Of a stretch of DNA of 7,759 nt, positions 1 through 5,970 are shown piece after piece. The translations under genes were made by a program, and so were the position numbers. The notes beneath the pieces are model-generated. The model saw nothing but the letters and a program-made list of their open reading frames with translations, made no database searches and was not told the DNA's origin. The DNA comes from Desulfobacteraceae bacterium (GTDB lineage: Bacteria; Desulfobacterota; Desulfobacteria; Desulfobacterales; Desulfosalsimonadaceae): assembly GCA_003551985.1 (NCBI GenBank), contig PUOB01000398.1, positions 1 through 7,759 on the forward strand, written 5' to 3'. Numbering within the stretch: position 1 is the first letter of the stretch; each line of letters opens with the position of its first letter.

Positions 1-102
1 GGCAAGCCATATGGCCCACCAGTCTTCAGTGGTGCCCATCTGCTTCCACATGCTGACTTTGGTTTCGGTTACGATATTTTCCCGGTTTTCATTTTCAGCC
101 AT
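1..102 (-). CDS. Probable YeiH-family putative sulfate exporter, N-terminus only
   Basis: The first 34 codons of a minus-strand gene begin at ATG 102-100 and run without a stop off the left edge. The peptide has a polar head (MAENENRENIVTETKVSMWK) followed by the motif TTEDWWAIWLA. An acidic-Asp-Trp-Trp-Ala-x-Trp motif just before the first membrane segment is what I recall from YeiH/PSE putative sulfate exporter proteins of sulfate reducers, which are multi-pass inner-membrane proteins. The start is supported by AGGAGG 10 bases upstream. The gene is divergent from the kinase operon and separated from it by about 685 bases of repeat-containing DNA. Family assignment rests on a short motif only and could be wrong; that a real gene starts here is more secure than its name. 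Confidence 0.5.
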   Translation of the reverse strand, partial: MAENENRENIVTETKVSMWKQMGTTEDWWAIWLA

Positions 103-484
103 ATTGATGACGCCTCCTGTTTAAAATGTTTAAAGATCCTATCAGCCTGTTTATTTTGTTTATTATTGGTTCATTTCTTGCGGTCATTTCTTTCAATTGT
201 TGCTTGCCAGGGTGAAAAAAGGGTTCGGCCTCAATGTTGCCATAGGGATAGCAAAAATCGGGCCATGATCGTTTTTTCTTTTAAATATGTAATTATTTCA
301 AGTATATAAATATTTCTATGGGGGACTGAATGGACCTGTGGCGCAGCTGTCTGCCGCTGTTTCAGGATTTTAATGTCAACTGCGGTTTGCAGCTGAAGCA
401 GCCGCGTCCGCACCGGTGGCGTTTTGCAGGCGCAAATTTCTGTTTGCATCGGTGCTAACTTTTGGATACACTCTTTACAAGACT
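103..484. other. Intergenic region without a convincing gene
   Basis: Positions 119-315 are AT-rich and would hold the promoter of the divergent left gene. On the plus strand TTTAAA, 17 bases, TATATA (about 280-308) is a weak sigma-70-like pair. Positions 330-460 turn GC-rich and contain several inverted repeats: GCCGCTGTTTCAG at 353-365 pairs 11 of 13 with 393-405; CAGCTG plus CCGC (345-358) can pair with GCGG plus CAGCTG (382-395) as an alternative; there is an 8-base palindrome CACCGGTG at 411-418; and GCAAA/TTTGC surround 6 bases at about 431-446. A 42-codon frame (330-458, ATG preceded by GGGGGA with only 4 bases of spacing) covers the same stretch. Its peptide is Cys/Trp/Arg-rich and unrecognised. 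A structured leader or small RNA, an unknown small peptide, or decayed sequence are all possible; I cannot choose. Confidence 0.4.
113..118 (-). promoter_or_regulatory. Shine-Dalgarno of the left-edge gene
   Basis: Read on the minus strand this is a perfect AGGAGG, followed by 10 bases and the ATG at 102-100. It decides the start of the partial exporter-like gene. I found no convincing -35/-10 pair or sigma-54 site upstream of it. Confidence 0.7.
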
Positions 485-638
485 GACGGCTTCGTAAAAA
501 GTCCAATATCTGCGTTATGCGCGATTTCCGAAGAACATCACGTACACCTAAGTACGCTCAATTCTTCGAAAATCACGCAAGCCTTGATCTTGAACTTTTT
601 TCAAAGCCGCCTGAAACCGACTTTTTACGAGACTATCA
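485..638 (+). repeat. 154-base palindromic MITE-like element, copy A
   Basis: The element starts GACGGCTTCGTAAAAAG and has an imperfect inverted copy at 595-611 (14 of 17). Inside, 519-535 pairs with 562-578 (15 of 17), and CGTAC/GTACG (541-545 and 552-556) forms a further small stem in the loop. A 27-base tail (612-638) ends TACGAGACTATCA and carries GACTTTTTACGA, the exact reverse complement of TCGTAAAAAGTC at 492-503, giving 12-base subterminal inverted repeats. AGACT occurs immediately before (480-484) and immediately after (639-643), consistent with a target-site duplication. It codes for nothing convincing. The same-length copy at 5817-5970 is about 86% identical by manual count in opposite orientation. 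Confidence 0.85.
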
Positions 639-651
639 AGACTGTATTAGT

Positions 652-681
652 TGATAATCTCGTAAAAAGTCGGGTTTCGTC
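652..681 (-). repeat. Truncated inverted fragment of the 154-base element
   Basis: Begins TGATAATCTCGTAAAAAGTCG, matching the reverse complement of the right end of the 154-base family (compare TGATGCACTCGTAAAAAGTCG at 5660-5680), then fades near GTTTCGTC. With the tail of copy A it makes a 22-base inverted repeat (618-639 against 651-672, 21 of 22 paired) around an 11-base spacer. It looks like the remnant of a second insertion or an end-to-end rearrangement. Confidence 0.65.
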
Positions 682-703
682 TTCCGATTCATCACGGGTT
701 GTT

Positions 704-760
704 TGTAGGGGCGAATGATTATTCGCCCTTACGGCGGGTGAATAATCATTCGCCCCTACA
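704..760. repeat. Long hairpin of the GTAGGGGCGAA palindrome family
   Basis: Two 25-base arms (704-728 and 736-760) are complementary at 24 of 25 positions around a 7-base loop (TTACGGC). Each arm is itself nearly palindromic (GGGGCGAAT...ATTCGCCC), so the unit looks like two inverted copies of a short palindrome. It ends 27 bases before the kinase start codon, so it either lies in the 5' leader or forces the promoter into the repeat cluster upstream. A single related unit occurs at 5745-5768. It has no T-tract and is not a standard terminator. Confidence 0.8.
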
Positions 761-787
761 GTTCTTGAAAAAAAGACGGGATCAGGT

Positions 788-3400
788 ATGGAAACATCGA
801 AATCGCCATCAAAGGGGACGGTTGGCAGGGATCGGGGAGAAGGGGCCGAAACGGTTGACCACGGTCCGGTAGACGGCGGACAAGTCAAATTCGCCAGTTT
901 TTCGCTTAGCCTGAGGTCCAAGTTTTTAATGGGCACGGCTTTCATGCTGCTGGTGATTTGCATTTTAAGTGCCCTGTTGATTTATGACCGGGAAAAACGG
1001 CTTCTTGAAGCTTCCGCGTACAGGGAGACACAACTGGTGATGGAAGCGGTCGAGGCCAGCCGCAAATATGTCCGGGAGACGCTCAGACCGAAAATGCAGG
1101 ATCGTTTCGGGTCGGATTATTTCATGCTGGAAGCCATGTCCACGTCTTACGTGGGCCGGGAAGTCATGCAGCGATTCCAGGACACCATGCCCGAATACGA
1201 TTACCGGCGTGTTTCCGTCAACGCCCGGAATCCCGCATCCGAGGCCAATGCCACGGAAAAATCAATGATCGACGTTTTCAGCGAAAACAAAGACCGGCGC
1301 AACTGGGTCGGGATGATCGATCTCAAGGGGGAAGCCTATTACATGCGCTTTCAGCCGGTCTATTTCGAAGCGTCCTGCATGCCGTGCCACGGTGATCCGG
1401 CGGACGCCCCGGCGGAGCTGCTCAATCTCTACGGCAGTGAAAGCGGTTTCGGCAAATCGCCGGGGGAGCTGGCAGGCTTGATTGCGGTGAGCATACCCGT
1501 GGAAAGCGCCCTTGCCGGCATTCAGGAAAAAGCCATGTCGATTTTCCTTGTGGTACTGCTGGGGGTCTCCGGGTTTTACCTGATACTGATTGTTTTTTTT
1601 AACAAGGTGGTCATCAACAACCTGCGCGGCGTTCTGGGTCTGTTCAGGGACGAGGTGCAGGACGGCGACACGTCGCCTGTTCTGCCTGCCCAAAATACCG
1701 GGGATGAGCTGCGGGCGTTGTCACAGGCCGCAAGCGCCATGGCCGACAACCTCCGCCGGACGCAAAAGCAGCTGAAGGATTACGCCCAGGACCTGGAGGT
1801 CAAGGTCGACCGGCGAACCATGGCGCTCCGGCAATCGGAGCAGCGTTTGCAGGAAAAGGTCGTTGCCCGGAACATGGAATTGAACACGTTGAACGCCATT
1901 GCCGAGCTGACCACCCGGGCAAAGGGGCTTGGCGACATCTGGCCGGACGCGCTTAACCGCACGCTCGACCTGATACCCGCGGCCGGTGCCGGCATTTATC
2001 TGTATGACACCGATAACGGACGGCTTTTGCTTGCGTACCGGGAAAATGCGGACCACCTGCCCCGGGAAGTGACCTGTTCCGCCCAAAATGCGCTTATTCA
2101 CGAAAACCTTGAGGCCGAGTCCCTTTCCGGCTCCATGTGCAGGGCCCTGGGCGGCGACATGCACGGGTTTATGTCAGCGCGGTTCGGCCAGTGCCTTAAC
2201 ATCCCGCTGGCGTGCCGCGGCAATGTCCTCGGGGTGATGAGTTTTATAAACGTGGATTTTGAAGAGATCTCCGATGAGCAGCAGGCGCTTCTCCGCTCCA
2301 TCGGCAAGCAGATCGGCATCGCCCTTGAAAGCTTTTCAGGTCTCCAGCAGCTCATTGAGAGCAAGGAGCTGCTCCAGTCCGTTTTCGACGGCATCACCGA
2401 CCTGGTTATCCTTCTGGACAAGGACTACCGGATCAAGATGGTCAACAAGGGGTACCTGGAACAATACGGCGTGAATCCGGAGGACGTCCTGGGCGAGCCC
2501 TGCTACATCGTGCATGCCGGCTTGCAAAACCCATGCCCCCATTGCGATGTGGACCGGGTGCTGAAGGAAAAGAAGCCCGTAAGCGCCGAGAACCGATGCG
2601 GCAGGGGAAAAACGCACCTGGTTCACTATTACCCCGTATTTGATGAAGACGGCGGCGTTCAGAGCATCATTCGATATTCCCGGGATATTACCCGGCAGAA
2701 GAAAGTGGAGCAAAAAATCCAGCATACGGAAAAACTGGTCGCCATGGGGCAGCTCGCTGCCGGCGTCGCCCATGAAATCAACAACCCGCTGGGCATCATG
2801 CTCTGCTACGTGGATTTATTAAAGCGTCAGCTATCCGACTTCCCCCAGGGGCTCAATGACCTGCATACCATTGAGAAGCAAACGCTCAATTGCAAGCGGA
2901 TCGTAACCGACCTGCTTCAGTTCGCCCGCGGGGAGGAAAGTGTCAAGGCGCCGCAGGATGTGAACCGTATCATAAAAGAAGTGGCGGGCATTTTCACCCA
3001 TCAGTCCAAAAAGCAGAAAATCAGGCTGGACCTGGACCTGGACAAGGACCTCGTGGAGATACACCTGGATCCGGACAAGTTCAGGCAGGTCATGGTGAAC
3101 CTGCTGATGAATGCGCTTCAGGCGCTTTCGGGGCCCGGTGAAATCCGGGTGTCGACCCGGTATATAGCGGAGGAGAAATCGCTGCGCATATCCGTTTTCG
3201 ACAACGGCCCCGGTATATCGGTGGAAAACCGAAACAAGATTTTCGACCCGTTTTTTTCCACCAAAAAGACAGGCGAAAGCACCGGCCTCGGACTGTCCGT
3301 CAGCTACGGCATCATACAGGAGCATGGCGGTGACATCTTTGTGAACCCGGAATCCGGCGAAGGTACGGAATTCGTCATTATTCTGCCCGTGGAGGGTTGA
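788..3400 (+). CDS. Heme c-binding membrane sensor histidine kinase (DUF3365-HAMP-GAF-PAS-HisKA-HATPase)
   Basis: An 870-residue inner-membrane kinase. After a polar N-terminus, TM1 is about 46-66. A periplasmic DUF3365/Tll0287-like domain follows (about 67-245) with a heme c attachment motif CMPCH (Cys197, Cys200, His201). TM2 is about 251-272, then HAMP (about 272-325), a coiled-coil-like linker (about 322-365), GAF (about 366-515) and PAS (about 526-636). The PAS has a Cys/His group: Cys572, His576, Cys583, Cys586, Cys604. The HisKA H-box AHEINNPLG carries the phospho-acceptor His662. The ATPase shows an N box (NLLMNALQAL, 771-780), DNGPGI (805-810), FDPFFSTK (819-826) and GESTGLGLS (829-837). 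All catalytic motifs are intact. Heme c suggests sensing of periplasmic redox state or a small ligand; the signal is inferred. The Shine-Dalgarno is weak (only AGG near the ATG), and a later start at Met48 would cut into TM1. The regulator gene follows 16 bases downstream, so the two form an operon. Confidence 0.93.
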   Translation: METSKSPSKGTVGRDRGEGAETVDHGPVDGGQVKFASFSLSLRSKFLMGTAFMLLVICILSALLIYDREKRLLEASAYRETQLVMEAVEASRKYVRETLRPKMQDRFGSDYFMLEAMSTSYVGREVMQRFQDTMPEYDYRRVSVNARNPASEANATEKSMIDVFSENKDRRNWVGMIDLKGEAYYMRFQPVYFEASCMPCHGDPADAPAELLNLYGSESGFGKSPGELAGLIAVSIPVESALAGIQEKAMSIFLVVLLGVSGFYLILIVFFNKVVINNLRGVLGLFRDEVQDGDTSPVLPAQNTGDELRALSQAASAMADNLRRTQKQLKDYAQDLEVKVDRRTMALRQSEQRLQEKVVARNMELNTLNAIAELTTRAKGLGDIWPDALNRTLDLIPAAGAGIYLYDTDNGRLLLAYRENADHLPREVTCSAQNALIHENLEAESLSGSMCRALGGDMHGFMSARFGQCLNIPLACRGNVLGVMSFINVDFEEISDEQQALLRSIGKQIGIALESFSGLQQLIESKELLQSVFDGITDLVILLDKDYRIKMVNKGYLEQYGVNPEDVLGEPCYIVHAGLQNPCPHCDVDRVLKEKKPVSAENRCGRGKTHLVHYYPVFDEDGGVQSIIRYSRDITRQKKVEQKIQHTEKLVAMGQLAAGVAHEINNPLGIMLCYVDLLKRQLSDFPQGLNDLHTIEKQTLNCKRIVTDLLQFARGEESVKAPQDVNRIIKEVAGIFTHQSKKQKIRLDLDLDKDLVEIHLDPDKFRQVMVNLLMNALQALSGPGEIRVSTRYIAEEKSLRISVFDNGPGISVENRNKIFDPFFSTKKTGESTGLGLSVSYGIIQEHGGDIFVNPESGEGTEFVIILPVEG

Positions 3401-3406
3401 AGGGAG
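3400..3406 (+). promoter_or_regulatory. Shine-Dalgarno of the response regulator gene
   Basis: AAGGGAG begins on the last base of the kinase stop codon and lies 10 bases before ATG 3417. It supports translation from 3417 in the same transcript as the kinase. An earlier ATG at 3409 reads only three codons before a stop and is not a competing start. Confidence 0.7.
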
Positions 3407-3416
3407 CGATGAAGCG

Positions 3417-4847
3417 ATGACCCATCCGCGGATTCTCATTGTAGACGATGAAAAAGATATGCTCGAAGGCCTCGAGCGGATTTTGTCCTATGAACTTGAA
3501 AAGGTCGATATCACGGTTTCCGAAAGCCCGGAAAAGGCGATGGCGCTTATTCGGCAGACCCGCTTTGACCTGATCCTCATGGACGTGTGCATGCCTGAAA
3601 TGGACGGCAACGAACTCATGCTGGCGGCGCAGAAAATCGATCCCATGGCCACGATTATCATGATGACCGCTTTCGGCAGTATCGAAATGGCGGTTAATGC
3701 CATTAAAAACGGCGCGTATGATTTTATCACCAAACCCTTCGATATCCCCGATCTCGTTCGTCTTGTGAAAAAAGGGATGGAGCGAAGCGCTCTCATAAGG
3801 GAGAATGAAAGCCTCAGGGAGAAAGTTGCAGGTCAATCGGTGGTTGAAGATATCGTCGGAAAAAGCGTTCCCATGAAGCGCCTCTACGACACCATCCACT
3901 CCCTGGCGGACACCGATTACACCGTTCTCATACGCGGTGAAAGCGGTACCGGCAAGGAGCTTGTCGCCCGGGCCATCCATTCCCTGAGCGGCAGAAGCAG
4001 CCGCGAGCTGGTTACCGTGAACTGCCCGGCCATACCGGAGCACCTGCTGGAAAGCGAGCTTTTCGGGCATCAAAAAGGGGCTTTCACGGGAGCCATGAGC
4101 GATCACGAAGGGCTTTTCCGGCAAGCCGACGGTTCGAGCTTGTTGCTGGATGAAATCGCCGATATTTCGGTCCCTATACAGACAAAGCTTTTACGGGTCT
4201 TGCAGGAGCATGAAATACGGCCCCTTGGAAGCACCAAAACCCTCCATGTGGATGTTCGCATTCTTTCCACCACCAACCAGGACCTGGAAGAAAAAATAAG
4301 AAACAAGAGCTTCCGGGAGGATTTATTCTACCGCCTGAACGTGGTCACCGTATCCACGCCTTCCCTTCGGGAAATCCCGGAGGATATCCCGATTTTGGTC
4401 CACCACCTGGCGCGCCGCGTGGTCGACGAGCTTGAAATGGCGCCCATAAAGATCGCCACCCCCGTACTGGAATCGCTCATGCGGCGGAAATGGCCCGGTA
4501 ATGTCCGTCAGCTACAGAATTTTGTCCGGCGGCTCATCGTGTTTTCAAACGGCACCGAGATCGGCACGACCGATCTCAAGGTCGTGGACAACCAGGATCT
4601 GGCGGAAGGCCGGTATGACATAGCGACTCATACGGTATTGGACAGGGATGCCGATGGCATTGAGCAGTACACGGAAGCGAAAAACAGGGTGTTAAATGAG
4701 TTTACGGAAGGGTACGTCTCTAAAATCATGGAAAAAACCGGGGGCAATATCAGTCACGCGGCCAAGCTGGCCGGTATGAGCCGGGTGGCGCTGCAGAAGA
4801 TACTGCGCCGCCTGGACATCGACCCCGAGGCATTCAGGGCGAATTGA
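3417..4847 (+). CDS. NtrC-family sigma-54-dependent response regulator
   Basis: A 476-residue cytoplasmic transcription activator. The receiver domain (about 4-120) has the acidic pair Asp10-Asp11, phospho-acceptor Asp56 in LILMDVCMP, Thr84 and Lys106. The AAA+ sigma-54 interaction domain (about 145-375) has Walker A GESGTGKE (174-181), the sigma-54 contact loop GAFTGA (221-226), Walker B LLLDEI (242-247), the FREDLFYRLNVV segment (299-310) and the WPGNVRQLQN sensor II region (359-368). A Fis-type helix-turn-helix lies at about 434-466 (GGNISHAAKLAGMSRVALQ). All key residues are intact and the length is usual for the family. It should be phosphorylated by the kinase encoded just upstream, then hydrolyse ATP to open sigma-54 promoters. 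Targets are unknown: I found no good TGGCAC-N5-TTGC site here. Its 3' end overlaps convergent fdhD by 14 bases. Confidence 0.95.
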   Translation: MTHPRILIVDDEKDMLEGLERILSYELEKVDITVSESPEKAMALIRQTRFDLILMDVCMPEMDGNELMLAAQKIDPMATIIMMTAFGSIEMAVNAIKNGAYDFITKPFDIPDLVRLVKKGMERSALIRENESLREKVAGQSVVEDIVGKSVPMKRLYDTIHSLADTDYTVLIRGESGTGKELVARAIHSLSGRSSRELVTVNCPAIPEHLLESELFGHQKGAFTGAMSDHEGLFRQADGSSLLLDEIADISVPIQTKLLRVLQEHEIRPLGSTKTLHVDVRILSTTNQDLEEKIRNKSFREDLFYRLNVVTVSTPSLREIPEDIPILVHHLARRVVDELEMAPIKIATPVLESLMRRKWPGNVRQLQNFVRRLIVFSNGTEIGTTDLKVVDNQDLAEGRYDIATHTVLDRDADGIEQYTEAKNRVLNEFTEGYVSKIMEKTGGNISHAAKLAGMSRVALQKILRRLDIDPEAFRAN

Positions 4848-5640
4848 AAAAGCGTTCTTCCCCGCTAAAAACCATCAGGCGCTTGTTTTTAGCGCAGGCA
4901 AGGGTCATGTTGATCGAGGCGGCCAGTTCGACGGCGAGGGCGGTGGGGCGGGATATGCCCACAATCAGTTCAATGCCGGCGCGGGCGGCCTTCTGGACCA
5001 GCTCATAGCTGAGCCGTGATGACATGAGGGCAAAAACCGCCCCGTCGATACCCGGCCCCGTGAAAACCTTTCCGATGGCCTTGTCCAAGGCATTGTGGCG
5101 GCCGACATCCTCGGCGTGGGCAAGGATTGTCATGTTGTGGTCGAATATGAGGGCCGCATGGGCGGCCCGGGTTTTTTGGTGAATCGCCTGGTGGTCCGGC
5201 AGGCGATCGACGCACGCCATTGTCTTTTCCACGGAAAAGCGGTTCCGGGCGGGCAGGGGGGACAGGATCTGGCGCAGGTCCTTGATGACCTCCTTGCCGC
5301 AGATGCCGCAGCTCGTCTGGCTGACGAAGCCTTTCCGTTCAAGGAGGTCGGCGACTTTCCGGCGCCGCCGGTCCGTCAGCGTCACGGTTGCCACGTTGGT
5401 CTCGTCCTCATCGCAAAACCCGATCGTGATGATATCGTCCGGGGTTTCCACGATGCCTTCAGAAAGGCAGAATCCGGCTGTATGGGCGATTTCATCGCCG
5501 GGGGTGCGCATCACAACGGCGTAGGGGCTGCCTTCGATGCGGATAGAAAGCGGCTCCTCCACGATCAGCGGCTCATTTGCGGCAAATCGCGTCTTGTTTT
5601 CGAACACCCAGATGTCTTTTGTCAACGTTTCGCTGTTCAT
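4834..5640 (-). CDS. fdhD: Formate dehydrogenase accessory sulfurtransferase FdhD
   Basis: A 268-residue cytoplasmic protein of the usual FdhD length. In this family the protein takes sulfur from a cysteine desulfurase (IscS in E. coli) and sulfurates the bis-MGD molybdenum or tungsten cofactor of formate dehydrogenases. Family marks are the N-terminal TRFAANEPLIVEEPLSIRI, the TPGDE..HTAGFCLSEGI segment (47-63), the sulfur-relay CGIC (Cys111, Cys114), EDVGRHNALDK (177-187) and SYELVQKAARAGIELIVGISRPTALAVELA (about 211-240). The serine in SSRLSYE stands where I recall glycine. No Shine-Dalgarno precedes ATG 5640. This fits ancestral translational coupling to metW, because the 14 bases ending in ATGA here recur exactly at the metW stop. 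A repeat block now separates the two. No formate dehydrogenase gene is visible. The 3' end overlaps the regulator gene by 14 bases. Confidence 0.95.
   Translation of the reverse strand: MNSETLTKDIWVFENKTRFAANEPLIVEEPLSIRIEGSPYAVVMRTPGDEIAHTAGFCLSEGIVETPDDIITIGFCDEDETNVATVTLTDRRRRKVADLLERKGFVSQTSCGICGKEVIKDLRQILSPLPARNRFSVEKTMACVDRLPDHQAIHQKTRAAHAALIFDHNMTILAHAEDVGRHNALDKAIGKVFTGPGIDGAVFALMSSRLSYELVQKAARAGIELIVGISRPTALAVELAASINMTLACAKNKRLMVFSGEERFFNSP
4863..4894. terminator. Weak candidate hairpin in the kinase/fdhD convergence
   Basis: CGCTAAAAA (4863-4871) and TTTTTAGCG (4886-4894) form a perfect 9-base inverted repeat around a 14-base loop, 15 bases past the regulator stop and inside the 3' coding part of fdhD. 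The stem is mostly A-T and no T-tract follows it, so it is a poor intrinsic terminator. It is listed because there is no intergenic space here for any other. Confidence 0.2.
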
Positions 5641-5650
5641 CGGCGGCTTA
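5637..5650. repeat. Direct repeat bordering the repeat block, fdhD side
   Basis: TCATCGGCGGCTTA, identical to 5969-5982. On the minus strand it reads TAAGCCGCCGATGA and contains the fdhD start codon. GTTCATCG also repeats at 5635-5642 and 5651-5658, so 5635-5658 is one and a half copies of a 16-base unit. It is the product either of a target-site duplication or of an older tandem duplication. Confidence 0.85.
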
Positions 5651-5699
5651 GTTCATCGTTGATGCACTCGTAAAAAGTCGGTTTCAGACGGCTTTGTAA

Positions 5700-5715
5700 T
5701 CACGCCATGGCGTGA
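5700..5715. repeat. Perfect 16-base palindrome inside copy B
   Basis: TCACGCCATGGCGTGA is its own reverse complement. Copies A and C have AACTTTTT at the corresponding place, so this is an insertion or replacement private to copy B. It could be a dimeric-protein site or a very tight stem; the sequence alone does not decide. Confidence 0.6.
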
Positions 5716-5744
5716 CAAGATCAAGGCTTGCGCAACCTCTTCGT

Positions 5745-5768
5745 GTAGGGGCGAAAAATCTTTCGCCC
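5745..5768. repeat. Single GTAGGGGCGAA-family palindrome nested in copy B
   Basis: GTAGGGGCGAAAAATC followed by TTTCGCCC; the 20-base core 5749-5768 is palindromic at 18 of 20 positions. It is the same family as the arms of the hairpin at 704-760, but a single unit. It interrupts the 154-base element, so it appears to be the younger of the two here. Confidence 0.7.
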
Positions 5769-5816
5769 GATTAAGCGTACGTGAGATTCTTCAAAAATTG
5801 CGCATAACGCAGATAT

Positions 5817-5970
5817 TGATAGTCTCGTAAAAAATCGGTTTCAGACGGCTTTGTAAAAAGTTCAAGATCAAGGCGCGTGCAATTTTTGAAGAATTGATCG
5901 TACTTTGCCGTACGTGAGATTCTTCAAAAATTGCGCGCAACGCAGATATTGGGCTTTTTACGAAGCCGTC
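5817..5970 (-). repeat. 154-base palindromic MITE-like element, copy C
   Basis: The complete copy, reading from 5970 leftwards, starts with the same 17 bases as copy A. Terminal inverted repeats 5844-5860 and 5954-5970 pair at 16 of 17. An inner stem of 20 (5875-5894 against 5919-5938, 19 of 20) encloses a loop with CGTAC/GTACG (5899-5903 and 5910-5914). By manual count it matches copy A at 133 of 154 positions without gaps. Its first two bases (GA) are the last two of the metW stop codon. In a metX-metW-fdhD transcript it would fold into a long hairpin between metW and fdhD. Confidence 0.85.

Larger units (their letters stand above)
5660..5818 (-). repeat. 154-base family element, copy B (5'-truncated, with nested insertions)
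   Basis: On the minus strand it begins at CAATATCTGCG, lacking the first 19 bases of the family (GACGGCTTCGTAAAAAGTC), and ends TACGAGTGCATCA at 5660. It abuts copy C head to tail, sharing the CA of the junction. Relative to copies A and C it carries two replacements: a GGGGCGAA-family palindrome in the hairpin loop/right arm (5745-5768), and the perfect palindrome at 5700-5715 in place of AACTTTTT. Both probably weaken or reshape the original fold. Confidence 0.75.

Noticed and set aside
193..212. TGGCA on the minus strand upstream of the left gene, as a sigma-54 promoter
   Set aside because: There is no GC at the required -12 spacing; TTG falls two bases off, so it does not fit TGGCAC-N5-TTGC.
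340..355. TGGCGC...CTGC on the plus strand, as a sigma-54 promoter for the kinase operon
   Set aside because: The GG-to-GC spacing is one base too long, and the site lies more than 400 bases upstream of the kinase.
231..506. A 91-codon minus-strand open frame
   Set aside because: It crosses the AT-rich spacer and the left end of the repeat element, and its composition does not look like a protein of this genome.
416..718. A 100-codon plus-strand open frame before the kinase
   Set aside because: It runs through the 154-base repeat and the truncated fragment, has no Shine-Dalgarno, and its residues are simply the translated repeat.
485..760. CRISPR array
   Set aside because: The repeats are few, palindromic, in mixed orientation and irregularly spaced, with no cas gene nearby.
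1593..1600. Run of eight T in the kinase gene as a frameshift or slippage site
   Set aside because: It encodes part of the second membrane segment (Val-Phe-Phe) in frame, with coding continuous on both sides and no stop-codon arrangement pointing to programmed slippage.
5095..5673. A 192-codon plus-strand open frame opposite fdhD
   Set aside because: It is a shadow of the high-GC fdhD coding sequence; fdhD has all family motifs on the minus strand.
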